Source: Bostrychus sinensis
Taxonomy: Eukaryota; Chordata; Actinopteri; Gobiiformes; Eleotridae
NCBI GenBank assembly: GCA_020698575.1
Contig: CM036247.1
Location: 32,017,086-32,081,085 of the forward strand
Direction: 5' to 3'
DNA: 64,000 bases
Shown here: positions 47,889 through 58,329 of the stretch, piece by piece
Numbering within the stretch: the stretch's first letter is position 1
Layout: each line of letters starts with the position of its first letter
The notes under the pieces: model-generated
Seen by the model: the letters and a program-made list of their open reading frames with translations, nothing else
What the model was told of the DNA's origin: nothing
Database searches by the model: none
Program-made: the position numbers and the translations under genes

Positions 47889-48549
47889 CTGTAGTCCATA
47901 ATGTGCTAAATAAGCAACATAGGATGATGCATACAGTAGGCTATATATTCCACATCATCCAGTCTTTCTCTGTATGGATTTTGCATCAGTGATCAATCCT
48001 AAGACATTGCACTATAACTGCTGCATACTGTCATCTTCACCCAGCTGTCAGTCACCACTAGGGTACTGTAAAGGGGTAAGGTGTCAGCGATGGCTTCCTA
48101 ACCTACAATCACAGCCTCACTGACCTCCTTTCAGTCATACAGCGGCTCCACTCAGGGGACTGACTGCTGCAGGAGAGCAGCAGCAGCAGCGTGCATAGAA
48201 TAAGCCAAAAGGAGCGGATATAATCACTTTTATCCAGCACAGCCAAAAATGACATTGGACATTGGACAAAATGAGAAGACTATAATGTACACATGTCCCC
48301 ATTAAGGTACATCTTTTGCATTGGTTGCTGTTTTCGTAACATATGTCTTTGTACATGATTGTAAGATTGTCAGTAGATGCTACAGTGACTTTTTCCATAT
48401 TTTTATGCAATTGTCAAGCATTGTAACTGTCAGACCCGGAATAAATAAGGTCTAAATAGGGGCTAAACCAAAATTTAAATTTAAATTGTCACATTGCATG
48501 ATGTTGGTACAAATGTATGTTACAGAAAAGTGCAATTAATTAATATATA

Positions 48550-48845
48550 CCAGGTCTAAACCAGGACAAGTCAAGGATTAAACCACTACTAAACCATGTC
48601 CTAAACCAGGTCTAAACCAGGACAAGTCAAGGAGTAAACCAGGACTAAACCGTGTCTAAACCAGGTCTAAACCAGGACAAGTCAAGGAGTAAACCAGGAC
48701 TAAACCGTGTCTAAACCAGGTCTAAACCAGGACAAGTCAAGGAGTAAACCAGGACTAAACCGTGTCTAAACCAGGTCTAAACCAGGACAAGTCAAGGATT
48801 AAACCAGGACCAAACCAGAACAAAACAAGGACTAAACCAGGACTA
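48550..48845. repeat. 55-bp minisatellite, about 5 copies
   Basis: The marker CCAGGACAAG recurs at 48561, 48617, 48672, 48727 and 48782 (spacings 56, 55, 55, 55). The unit is composed of 'ctaaaccagg', 'tctaaaccag', 'gacaagtcaa', 'ggagtaaacc', 'aggactaaac' and 'cgtgt'. The three central units are almost identical, pointing to recent expansion. There are no unique spacers, so it is not a CRISPR-like array. Confidence 0.95.
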
Positions 48846-49108
48846 ATTTGTCCAGATTAACGGACATCTCAGAGACATAGACTGGACCTCTTGTCAGTGT
48901 GTTAAAAAAATGTAACATCCTTAGAGTCCAGAATTTATCAAAGCAGATGTTTGCGTAAAGACGAATAATCCAAATAGAAATCGTGTGACAGAACGGCGTG
49001 ATTTCAACCGATTTTATTTTGCTAAGTGTCGTTCACAATCACTGCACTTTTCATAGGACCATCACCATTCATGATCGTGTGTAGCTCTGGAGCAGGCAGT
49101 GTACTCAC

Positions 49109-49181
49109 CGTGCACAGCCAGCGGCATCGAGTGCAGCGCCAGGACGCACACGAGCAGCGCTAGTCTCCCGCCTCCCTCCAT
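49109..49181 (-). CDS. cspg5: chondroitin sulfate proteoglycan 5, exon 1 (start codon and signal peptide)
   Basis: The coding part of exon 1 reads MEGGGRLALLVCVLALHSMP, then LAVH plus the first base of a Gly codon. The hydrophobic core LALLVCVLAL with small residues before the expected cleavage site fits a signal peptide for secretion into the ER. It ends at an excellent donor (G|GTGAGT). The phase and the junction (Gly-Asn-Glu) match exon 2 exactly. The Met was chosen because it is the first ATG in frame and directly precedes the signal sequence. The 5' end of the untranslated region is not determined. Confidence 0.8.
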
Positions 49182-49700
49182 CCTCCGTGCGCGTCAAGAG
49201 GCAAAAACACAAATCCGTTTAAAGGGTGCAAAAGTGCAGCGAGATCTGCGGGTTGTCCCACTGGAAGAACAGCACGAGTATCTGGTCTGGGGGGAAGGGG
49301 TGTCTTGACTTGTAACGCGGTCTAGACTCGAGCCTGAGCGCGCGTCTCGTCCATGGTTCTTCACCCGGTGCTCACTGTCTCTCTCTCTCTATCTCTCTCT
49401 CTGTCTCACGCAGGCGGCGGTGGGTTTATGGGTCCATAGCCCGGTGAGGCGCTGCAGGGACAGGGGTATAAGGAGGTGGTGGTGGTCGGTAGTCCTCGGT
49501 GCGGTGTGTGGAGTGAGAGAAGCGGGACACACGGCGCACACAAGGCACGGCAGCGGACGGACGGATGGGAGTGCAGCGCCACGGAGCCTTCTCCTCATCT
49601 GGGGCTGAGGCAGACACGGGCCCCTCCCCCCTCCTCCGCTTCTGCCTCTCCAAACACACTGCCTCCCTCTCCTCCTCCTCCTCCTCCTCCTCTCTCCATC
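49182..49700 (-). promoter_or_regulatory. cspg5: CpG-rich 5' UTR and likely promoter of cspg5
   Basis: GC- and CpG-rich in strong contrast to its surroundings, extending from exon 1 to about 49660. Contains a CT microsatellite (about 49377-49411) and a CTC run (49669-49692). I see no convincing TATA box upstream of the start on the minus strand, consistent with a CpG-island promoter. Several overlapping open frames on both strands here follow from GC bias, not genes. Confidence 0.5.
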
Positions 49701-50571
49701 CTTCAACTTTGGACGAGTTTCTCTGTTCGGTTCATTACATCACCTCACACTGCAGAAAACATAATTAAGCATTATGGCAATATTTTAGACTTCTTAACGT
49801 TATTATTATATTTATTTCTAGATTATGGCTTAATGTACAATAATGCATTTGCACCATAAAGGGATATTAAGTCTTTCCCTGCCAGCATTTTCTCTAAAAG
49901 TTGCCAATCAGTGCCAGTGTTTTGGTCATTTTCAACAATCTTTGCTGTTCCACAGAAAATAAAATGTTGTGCCATAGTTTTAATTCAAGTTTAAATATGA
50001 AAGAAAGAAGAGTCTTCTTCTATTTTAAAAAAGCATTTTATTCTAATCTCATTCTTTTTTATCAACAGTTAAAGGCCATTTTATTTGATTTGATTTGATT
50101 TGATTATTTTTTGGTAAAAGTTATTTCTAAGTATCTTTTAGGTATTTAAGTTTTATATTTATATAAAGGCACTTTAACAATTAATAACATTTAGAATACA
50201 AAACAGGTTTTTTTTTTACATTTTTTATCCATAGAGAATTTTAATTTCATTTCGTTTTTTTTTTTTTTTTTTTTTTTGCTCTGTCCACATCTTATTTTCA
50301 CTCAATTTTTGTTGCCTAAAACTGTGAAACAATTAGGCATAACATGCATTTGAGTGGTACAGTGTATAACACACAACTTAGCTATTCATGCCACACTATG
50401 CGTCATATTCCTCGTCATCTTCCTTGTAATCGTCCCCAAATTCTGACCCAGTTTTCATTATCTTTGTTTAAAATGTTAAAAATCCAATGCAAGAATTCCT
50501 CATGGGTGAACCTTTTGGGAACAGGCATATTTTTGGCTGGTTAACTCAAGCTAAGTTGAGCTAAGTTAAGC
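49701..50571. other. gene-less 5' flanking DNA
   Basis: AT-rich sequence with homopolymer T runs (50207-50217 and 50257-50277) and a (TTTGA)n patch at 50078-50105. No gene or element was recognised. Confidence 0.5.
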
Positions 50572-50574
50572 TAA

Positions 50575-51500
50575 AGCCTGGGACACACCAACCCAACGCC
50601 CGACCACTGTCGGCAGAGGCGGGGCGACTGCTTGTCGCCTCACGTCTCCCCCTGTCGCCACTCAAAAGTAGCTACAGACACACCAGAGCGACGAGAATCA
50701 ACTACTAAGCAGCGAGAACGTAATGCGCATGCACAACATGTAATACATCTCCTGAACAGCAGGCGGCACAAAGTTGAACAAAATAATACAGGAAGTGACG
50801 AAACAGAGTGCAGCCCTGATAAACATACAGTCAGTCCGTTGCGAGTCATTTTTGTTGTCCTGGCTCGCTTGTCGATACAGCTGAACGAATAACATTATAA
50901 TGGCAGAACTGAAGCTGGCTTTGTGTGCTCTTGGCGCTGTTCTTGTGAGAGAAGAAGACCAAAGAAGTCGCAGGCAAAGAGTGAGAAGAAACCACACAAG
51001 GTGGATTAAGCCTTGGATCCAGCAACAACATGCACAAGGAGCTTTCCCGAATTTGTGCCTCGAGCTTGAGACAAATGATCCAGCTGATTTCAAAAATTTT
51101 GCTCAGCTGTTTCCTACTCAGTTTCACATGTTGGAGGAACTTGTCTCTCCTATTATTCGCCAGCAAAACACCAATTACCGCCATTGTATCTCTGTTGGAG
51201 AGCATCTCATGGTCACAATACGTTTCCTTGCAACAGGTAAACAACTGCAAATTCCTTTTAAGCAAATTGCGGCAAAGCCATGTACGGTTCCTATGTAATT
51301 ACAACAAATAGGGTCATGCTAATATATGCTATGACAATGTTATATAAAGAAATCTTACCAGATATATTAAGTTTCTCTTCGATTTCGTGCCACAGGCCGG
51401 CCTTTACAATCCGGTTGCTTTAGCTCTTCTCGGCGATGTTGTAGAGAGCGGGTCTTTCCTCGACAGCGCCAAACTGCCGATGGTTGCCCCGGTGTGTCCT
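50575..51500 (+). mobile_element. PIF/Harbinger-type transposon, internally truncated
   Basis: The left end contains GGGACACACCAACCCAAC and the right end, reverse-complemented, AGGACACACCGGGGCAACC. The trinucleotide TAA flanks both ends (50572-50574 and 51501-51503), the 3-bp target length of Harbinger elements. The first base of the left end is ambiguous by a few bases. It carries one open frame (50900-51298). At 926 bp it is far too short for a complete two-gene Harbinger element. Confidence 0.65.
50900..51298 (+). pseudogene. HARBI1-like transposase, N-terminal fragment
   Basis: Encodes 132 residues starting MAELKLALCALGAV. A basic stretch is followed by RWIKPWIQQQHAQGAFPNLC, then DPADFKNFAQLFPTQFHMLE, then NYRHCISVGEHLMVTIRFLA. 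The order (W-x-kPWi..R...GaF..L..EL, ...dF.nFl rm....F..Ll..v.p.I, ...is..erL.itLRfLAtG) is that of the N-terminal part of HARBI1-type nucleases. After 'LATGK' the frame degenerates and stops; the DDE catalytic domain is absent. It is most likely non-functional as a nuclease. The host may in principle use it as a DNA-binding fragment, but nothing here shows that. Confidence 0.65.
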
Positions 51501-51504
51501 TAAG

Positions 51505-51785
51505 ACCACGTCCTGACTTAATTTGACATTTTATTCTTTTGTTAAATTTTGTATATTTAGTTTTTATTATCATCAATAATAACAATAATACCTTTTCTGA
51601 ACAATAGATAGTAAGTTGGCTGTAAGATGTGTTAAAAAAAATTATTTGAGTTTTTAGACATATGAACATCAAATTAGATGAACAAAAAAATATTTGTTGT
51701 TGGAAACTTGAGCTTTTGAATTGGCCCCAAAACTCAGAAATCTTGAGAGATCCTGTTGCTCTGAGTTTTTGCAACATTGTTTTTT
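51505..51785. mobile_element. fold-back miniature transposon, copy 2 (right part)
   Basis: Matches the right half of the elements at 14230-14786 and 57428-57860: 'aagttggctgtaagatg', 'gaacaaaaaaatatttgttg', 'ggaaacttgag', 'gagagatcctgttgc' and a closing 'tttttatagt'. The left terminus is missing. Confidence 0.65.
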
Positions 51786-51789
51786 TTAT

Positions 51790-52020
51790 AGTGTATGTGT
51801 AGCTCCTTTCTGGACACTCAAATGGTAATTTTTTTTCTCTCCTCACAGCACTGGGGCAGACTGACGGAGATGTGGCTGCCATTCTGCGCCAAACACACAA
51901 ACACATTTATACATATAGGCAAGGCAAGAACACAATGGCAGTATCAACTGGAAAGAGTAGAATTCAAACCCCCAACCTTTCAATTCTAGGATGACCGCTC
52001 TACCTCCTGAGCCACTGTCA
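51790..52020 (-). mobile_element. tRNA-derived SINE (minus strand)
   Basis: The minus-strand head GACAGTGGCTCAGGAGGTAG (52018-51999) is followed by a B-box-like GGGGGTTTGAATTCTAC, a body with 'ggcagccacatctccgtcag' and the tail at the left end. Same family as 36125-36365 and 22893-23239. Confidence 0.75.
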
Positions 52021-52141
52021 CTACTAATTAGTTAAAAGGAGGTAAACTTAGATAAACCCTCAGAAATCTGCAGCCCATGGTTCTGGCTCTGAGGCCACTC
52101 TCTTACTGCTCCCTCATTGTCAGTTGGTATATAAGTAGCTG

Positions 52142-52505
52142 AGTTCTGGAAGTAAAAATTACCATTCATTTTCCCCATTGAATTTTCAAAAAATCCATAT
52201 ATTAAATGTTCAACAGCTTGAGGGAGGCTAATCAGCTACATGCTAACTCATGACCATAAAACAAATAATTTAAATACATATTGGAATAGCGTCAAAAGGC
52301 AAAGTTACAAACGCATTTTTCTGAATTTTCAAGTTTTAGTTAATCTTTTTGATAGAAATTAATCATTGTGAGTTACCACAGAGCTGATTAGCTCTCATCA
52401 AGCTTTTAAACCTTTACTATACAGATTTTTTGAAAAGTCAAAGGGAAAAATGAATGGGAAATTTACTTCCAGAACCTGGGGTGGGCGGGCACTGTTGAGC
52501 TCCAT
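52142..52505. mobile_element. miniature element, relative of 58330-58655 (left end truncated)
   Basis: Shares 'ccataaaacaaataattt', 'gtcaaaaggcaaagttacaa', 'ctgaattttcaagtttta' and the right terminus (ggaaatttacttccagaacc, gagctccatt) with the complete copy. The left terminal repeat starts only at 'gttctggaagtaaaaatt'. Confidence 0.75.
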
Positions 52506-52734
52506 TGACCACACGGTTGTACACTCAGGCTGATGAGAAGGTCAAAACCCATGAGTCAAACAAACACCCCCAAGAACTAGTTACTGGATGTAAGTCCAGT
52601 TCTCTGAATATGCGTGGCTCCTGTTACACTGCTGTTTAGTGGTCTATTAAAAGATAATTACTGGAGTATTTAACACAGAACACCATTAGATCCATTGATA
52701 GATGACAGGACTAATATATTTTAATTTGCAGCTA

Positions 52735-53038
52735 GGCAACTTCAGGCCAGGATCCCACTGATCTACAAATTAGAAAAAGAAAGTGGAGCTGGATTGGACA
52801 CAACCTCAGAAAACCAGTCACAAACATCACCCAACAAGCCCTGAGTTGTAATCCCCAAGGGGCAAGGAAAAGAGGTCGCCCCAAAAACAGCTGGAGAAGA
52901 AGTGTCCTGGCAGAAATGACTGAGAGTGGCCACAATTGGGGAGACCTGGAGAGAACTGCCAACAACCGAGTGAGATGGAGGACATCTCACTTAGGAAGAC
53001 GAAGAAGAAGAAAGAAGAAGGCAACTTCTGTGCATTAA
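52735..53038 (+). mobile_element. LINE ORF2 C-terminus, still open
   Basis: An uninterrupted plus-strand frame reads RKRKWSWIGHNLRKP, then ARKRGRPKNSWRRSVLAEMT, SGHNWGDLERTANNRVRWRT and an RRRRRKKK end with a stop at 53036-53038. The 'RWxWIGHtLRkp ... GRPkntWRR ... W..le..A.dR..WR' pattern is the C-terminal region of many animal LINE reverse transcriptases. It has no Met of its own; it is the 3' end of a 5'-truncated copy with a GAA-rich tail. The clade is not certain. Confidence 0.75.
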
Positions 53039-53106
53039 ACTGTTTGCAGCTCTTTACATATTAAAATTTTGTATTTTTTGGCTCCAAAAGGTTGCAGACG
53101 GCAGAG

Positions 53107-54388
53107 TTAGGCCTTGTACACACAGGGCCAGATTTATCAAAGGTTTGCGTGCACGCTAACTGAATAAGATGCGCTAAAATTGGAGCAAACCCAGACGCAG
53201 TTAAGATTTGCGTGTCTTACAGGAGCAGAGCGAACGCAATGCAGATTTTGCTCCTATGACCTAATGAATCTGTAAACTGAGGCGTTCTTCCCAGAGTGCG
53301 CAAAATGGAAGGCGGAGAAAATGCAAATTCATTCATTTACCTCCCGCAATATTATTTATCAAGGCTCACCATGACTTTGCGTGCGAAAATAGCGTATAAA
53401 TTTAGCACGTTGGAGAAGGACGTGCTAATCTTTTGCACAGATTTGGCTGCTGTGATTCGTGTGAGACGAAGGAGAAGAAATGAACAAATATGTAGGGTTA
53501 GAGTGTTTGCCACGTTTGCAGATCTATTTGCCATGACGGATAAAAAAATTATTCGCCAGCACTTTCAGCTCTTCTTAGTTAAATTTTTGCTTCCGTTTGT
53601 GTTCCACTTCCGCACCTTCCATGACGCAAAACAATACACGCAATGATTCTTTTAAATAGTTCCGCCCCATCTGTTTGCACCTGTCACCGGCCACGCAGTT
53701 TGTCTTAGTAATTCACGCGCAACACGCCCATTAATAGCGGCCGCATATTTTCTCACTGCACTCGCAGTTTAGCACCCATCTTAGTAAATATGGCCCACAG
53801 AGACAAAAACATGATTGTTTCAAAAATGTTTTCTATTAACCTGACATCGTCTCAGAAAATGTGTGTCCACACGGAGCCAGACAAAACTACTGAAAACACT
53901 GTAATACATATGCCAGGCCTGTTAGTGGTGCTGTAAAGACACCAAAAACAAATGGGGCATGCATAGAAAACTGGTGCAGTGTAAACATAAGAACATGGCG
54001 GTGAATATAAATGTGCAAGCTACAAAGAAGACCTTAGTCTGTTGTGAGAGAAGCTTTTGCTGAGAAAGCCATAAAAAGCTCAGTAGCATCTGCAGCTCAA
54101 ACATAACACTGTAAGACGCCATTGTTGTTGTTGTTGTTATTGGAGTTTAGCTCATGTGGGTTTAGGGAGAGGTGGGGCAACGGTGCCATTGTTTCAGAAA
54201 AGATGCGTATGGTTTGTAAACACAGAAACATGTAAACAGCATTTTGAGATCGTTCTACTCTGGGACCTGATTTCAAAAATGATTGTATTCAGCCTCCCAA
54301 AACGCCAGCTCCGTGTGGATGAAACGTCTGTATGATAAAAAACCTACGCTAATACGCCTGAGCCCATCTCCATATGGACAAGGCCTTA
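53107..54388. mobile_element. DNA transposon with 'TTAGGCCTTGT' ends, containing a nested Harbinger-type element
   Basis: The left end TTAGGCCTTGTACACAC and the right end, reverse-complemented, CTAAGGCCTTGTCCATA form a terminal inverted repeat. The interior from 53797 on aligns to 34123-34450. The segment 53125-53796 is foreign. Host element length without the insertion is about 610 bp. No transposase of its own and no clear flanking duplication. Confidence 0.6.
53125..53796 (+). mobile_element. Harbinger-like element, nested, with transposase N-terminal remnant
   Basis: Termini GGGCCAGATTTATCAAAGG (left) and, reverse-complemented, GGGCCATATTTACTAAG (right). Flanked by ACA on both sides (or CACAG if the element is taken to start at GGCC). 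The open frame 53296-53646 encodes LEKDVLIFCTDLAAVIRV, an arginine-rich RRRRRNEQ, then VFATFADLFAMTDKKIIRQH. This resembles the N-terminus of HARBI1-like proteins, then loses similarity. The 672-bp length implies an internal deletion. The superfamily call is by resemblance only. Confidence 0.5.
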
Positions 54389-55345
54389 GTCTGTGTTGTT
54401 GCTCCTGTCTGCTCCTCCAGAATTGAGGGTGTTAATTTGTACTGCTGTAGTTGGGGCCATGAACAATAATGTACTGGTGTAGTTCCTTGGATGTCTATTC
54501 AAACCTGACGCAACATAAAGCTAATGAGCTGAGTCCTTCAATAGATTCACAAAGATTCAGAAAAGTGCTAACCACTCTGGCCTGAACCCCTTTTTAAAAA
54601 AACAAAAATTGCCACCACACTTACTTTCATTACATTTATTTACTTTCCCATCTGTCCCACTTCCTCCTCTGCCCCCCCCCCCCTTCACCCCCTGACCCTC
54701 TCTCCTCTAACCCCCCCGTCCCGTCCCAGAGCGTTCCGTTGCTGTCCATTCAGACCTGAGTGTGTTGTGTGAATGGCAGCACACACTCATTCTCTGGGCC
54801 GTGTCTTTTTTTTTTATTCCTGGGGGGGTTGTGTGCAGGGGTTGGGGGGTAAATGCTGCTTTAGAAGGGGCCTCTGTTTCCTTTATACGCGAGCCCAACA
54901 ATTGATGCCGTCAAAACAAGCCGCTCTGCCTAATGGTGCAATCCTGTCTTATTAAATATGTAAAGTTCCTACAAGGATTCATGTCAGAGGCCTGTTGCTA
55001 GAAGCCGCTTTAGGTTTAGTTCTTGGTAAGTTCTGGTTTAGTTTGAGCAAATTTAGAGTTTTCTGTCTCCAGAAAGAGGTTTGATTTAGAGCAGTGTTAA
55101 TCGTCATGGTAACGGACTCCACACAGCTGCCCTGGTCTGGAGCTGAGAAACCAAATTGGACCAATCAGCTGTGAGCAAAATGACACGTGACACACCTGAA
55201 CTCAAACTTTGTATATATATATTTAACTTTTATACCTGAACTTCCTATGAAAGAAAGTCTTAAATCAGTTTGATTTTCTTCTGTTTCACTCTCACAATAG
55301 ACTTGACTTAAACTCAGAGAAATACTATGAAACATGAGGAGGTTA
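54389..55345. other. gene-less 5' flanking DNA
   Basis: C-rich runs at about 54673-54683 and 54711-54717. No gene or complete element was recognised; the small frames lack support. Confidence 0.5.
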
Positions 55346-55348
55346 TGA

Positions 55349-55990
55349 ATATCCATCCATCTTCTTCTGCTTTATCCGGGGCCAGGTTGCGGGGGCAGCA
55401 GTCTAAGCAGGGACACCCAGACCTCCCTCTCCCCGGACACTTCCTCCAGCTCCTGTGGAGGAACCCCAAGGCGTTCCCAGGCCAGCTGAGAGACGTAGTC
55501 CCTCCAGCGTGTCCAGGACCTCTTCCCGGTGGGACATGCCTGTTCCAGGGAGGCATCCAGAACATATGCCTGAGCCACCTCAGCTGGCTCCTCTCAATGT
55601 GGAGGAGCAGCGGCTCTACTCTGAGCTCCTCCCAGGTGACAGAGCTCCCCATCGTATCTCTAAGGGAGCACCCAGCCACCCTGCGGAGGAAACTCATTTC
55701 AGATGGTTGTATCCAGGATCTTGTCTTTTCTGTCATGACCCAAAGCTCCTGACTATAGATGAGAGTAAGAATGTAGATCGAACTTCAACAGACTGATGCA
55801 TCGACCGCATTACTGCAGACACTGCACTGATCCTCCTGTCAATCTCACGCTCCATCCTTCCCTCACGAGATACTTGAACTCCTCCACTTGAGGCAAGAAC
55901 TCTCCTCCGACCAGGAGAGGGCAGGCTACCCTTTTCCGATCGAGAACCATGGCCTCAGACTCTGAGGTGCTGATTCTCATCCCAGTGGAG
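55349..55990 (-). mobile_element. 5'-truncated RTE/Rex3-type LINE
   Basis: Minus-strand frame 1 encodes SEMSFLRRVAGCSLRDTM, then VEPLLLHIERSQLRWLRHMF. A frame change near 55570 continues as ACPTGKRSWTRWRDYVSQLA, then WERLGVPPQELEEVSGEREV and LLRLLP. This is the classic C-terminal end of the very abundant fish LINE with a short 3' tail of GATG units; the window shows GATGGATGGAT at the 3' end (55361-55351, minus). Upstream similarity ends near 55985. The frameshift makes it inactive. Rex3 assignment rests on the GATG tail and the motif order. Confidence 0.75.
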
Positions 55991-56270
55991 CTCAGTAACT
56001 TTTCTCATTTCTTTGCTGTTTTTGCCTCATTTTCCTCTCTGGACCACCTACTTTTCGCAGTAAAGCACTATTGTAAATGCTTTCAAGTCCAGTGGACTCC
56101 CGTGTGACCCCTCACTCAGCTTTACGTTCATGTTCCCCTCCTCATATCCATACAAAGCCATTTTGCCGCTCTTCCTTGATAAAAATTGAGAAATAAAGCC
56201 ATCGCTAGCTTGTTGTTTGGCTAACTGTGCGGCTTTTTTGTGAGACTTCCATGACACCACAATCTCACAC
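55990..56270. repeat. dispersed repeat, family C
   Basis: Shares 'gtaacttttctcatttct' and 'aaataaagccat' with 30655-30770. Shares, inverted, 'ctttgtatggat' and 'agctgag' then 'gggtcacac' with 46066-46125. Non-coding. Confidence 0.6.
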
Positions 56271-56568
56271 ACACGCTACAAACTCGCAAGTGCCGTTTTC
56301 AGCCCAGAGACACCAGGGGGAGATGTAGAGAGCTTCATTCACCCCAGAACAACTCATTTATCCATCACACAGACCCCAACAGAGCTTTGTGTTTGTTTGT
56401 TTGTTTGTTTTTTCACATTATATAGTGTAATAGTGTACCATAGGCTCGCATACTGAATCCCCCAAAAAGAGCAGATATTTATTCCATTTTCTTGTATAGA
56501 GAGGCATTCATTTAAGCTGTTCATAAGACATGTTTTCAAAAGCTGCTGCTTTAGCCACCTCCATAGCC

Positions 56569-57080
56569 CAGCGGTTCCCCACCTGTACCCCCTAGGTCAT
56601 ATCATGGGTACCCCCTCACTCATACCTGATGATAATTGTTCAAAATTGTTGCTCAAAATCTGTTTATTAGTACAAAGATATTCATTACTAGATACTAATT
56701 CTTGTGCATTTTTATGTGAAACTCAAATTCAAAATCCATCATAATCGTTCTGTCTCTAAAATAAAATATAAAATAAAAATATGACAAGTTATACTCCTAT
56801 TACATTTATTTGACTATATATTTTATTGTTCAAAATTACCTTAAAAATAAAAGTAAATAAAATAAATTAATAAATAAATAAAAAGTAAATAATAATCAAT
56901 AATAATAATAACTATTTACTATAAATTTACTATAAAAAATTATTAACTTTAATGAAACAAGCTTTTAAACCTAAAAAAAGTAACAAAATATAATATTCTA
57001 ATTATGTTCTTTAGCAGTGTCTTCCTTTTCATCACTTGAGCTTCATAAGTTTCAGTAGTTCAATATAAAAAAGAGGGGCC
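56569..57080. mobile_element. hAT-like element, one end recognised
   Basis: Left end CAGCGGTTCCCCACCTGTAC, same type as 2733 and the inverted right end at 22711. The right end was not identified. The interior is AT-rich and non-coding. Confidence 0.4.
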
Positions 57081-57427
57081 AGAAATGGTTCCTCCTCTGA
57101 TGTATTTTCTATTATAAACCTGTCAACAGGCCTGAACAATTTCACTTAAAGTTTTATGAATTTTAATCCAGAATTCTTGAATTTTATTACAAAAACCATA
57201 AGGCGTGAGCCAAGTTTCCTTCATCCAGGTTACAACGCCAGCATTTAGGTGACTCTTTTACTCCAAAGCGAAATAATCTGGAGGGGGTCCAATAATACTG
57301 ATGTATGATTTTGAATTGTATTAAATGCACCCTAGCATCTCTTGACATGTTTTAAATCTTTTTGAATATATCCTCCCAGTTCTCTTTTTCTATGGTGAGA
57401 TTCAAATCCTTTCCCTATGTCATCCTA

Positions 57428-57860
57428 CACTGTAAAAAAAAAAAAAAAAAAAAAAGTAGCAAAAACTCTAGGTTTCAACATCATTCATACATCTTAAAAC
57501 TTTCAATTTTAAGTTGTACTCACTATCATTATTTACTTAGAGCCAAAAAAAGTATTATTATTGCTAATAATAAAGCCTAATATGAATGAAATTTAACAAA
57601 ACAATTTTACAATTTTAACAACTTTTTTCTGAACAATGTATCCATTGTCCTATACAAGTTGGCTGTAAGATGAGTAAAAAAAAACAATGACAGTGAGTAA
57701 AACTTAAAATTGAAAGTTTTAATAGACATAATGAGTCAAATTAATTGAACAAAAAATATTAGTTGTGGAAAACTTGAGATTTTGAGTTGGCCTCAAAACT
57801 CAAAAATCTTGAGGGATCCTGTTGCCTTGAGTTTGGTTTGAGGTTTTTTTTTTTTACAGT
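57428..57860. mobile_element. fold-back miniature transposon, copy 3 (complete)
   Basis: Left CACTGTAAAAAA and right TTTTTTACAGT. The right arm (57740-57835) reads 'gaacaaaaaatattagttgt', 'ggaaaacttgagattttgag', 'gggatcctgttgccttgag'. It pairs with the left arm only weakly because the left arm is shortened. The interior aligns with 14400-14650 and 51540-51640. Confidence 0.7.
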
Positions 57861-58329
57861 TAGTAGCATTAAGAGCAGGCCATGGGTAAGACTGATGATT
57901 AACAATAGCATCACCAGAAGCCTCCATCAGCACTGAGTAGCATGCAGACACCTCATGACCTTTTCTATGTCTTGCTACAACTTTGCCCAAGAAATCAGCA
58001 CTGTGAGGGCTGTTTAGGGCCAACAGAGCTTTGGTAAACAAAAAGCCTTAGACTCAAATGTAAAGTTAGCCTGCGTTCACACTGGAAGTAAAAGTGGCCC
58101 AAATCTGACTTTTTTGTGACCTGTATCAGATTTTTTCATGACGGTGTGAACAGCACAGATCAGATTTTTTTTTAAATGCAACCCAGGCCACTTTCATATG
58201 TGCTCCTAAATCAGATATGTGTCTGATCTTTTACAATGTGACTGCAGTCTGAACGACCAAGTCTTATTTCATCAGACTTTTATGTCACTGAAATACAACA
58301 AACAACACAATTCCACGCTGGAAAAGGCT

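Larger units (their letters stand above)
18786..49108 (-). other. cspg5: cspg5 intron 1 (about 30.3 kb)
   Basis: Bounded by a GTGAGT donor at 49108-49103 and a TTTGCAG acceptor at 18792-18786 (minus strand). The reading frame joins cleanly (phase 1, completing a Gly codon). It holds many transposons listed separately, and a few GC-richer, repeat-free stretches that may be regulatory. Confidence 0.85.

Noticed and set aside
48550..48845. Regular direct repeats that could suggest a CRISPR-like array.
   Set aside because: Units are contiguous with no unique spacers, and the genome is eukaryotic.
49389..49859. Several overlapping open frames on both strands in the CpG-rich promoter block.
   Set aside because: Explained by high GC content and CT/CTC repeats; frames are Arg/Pro/Ser-biased and mutually overlapping.
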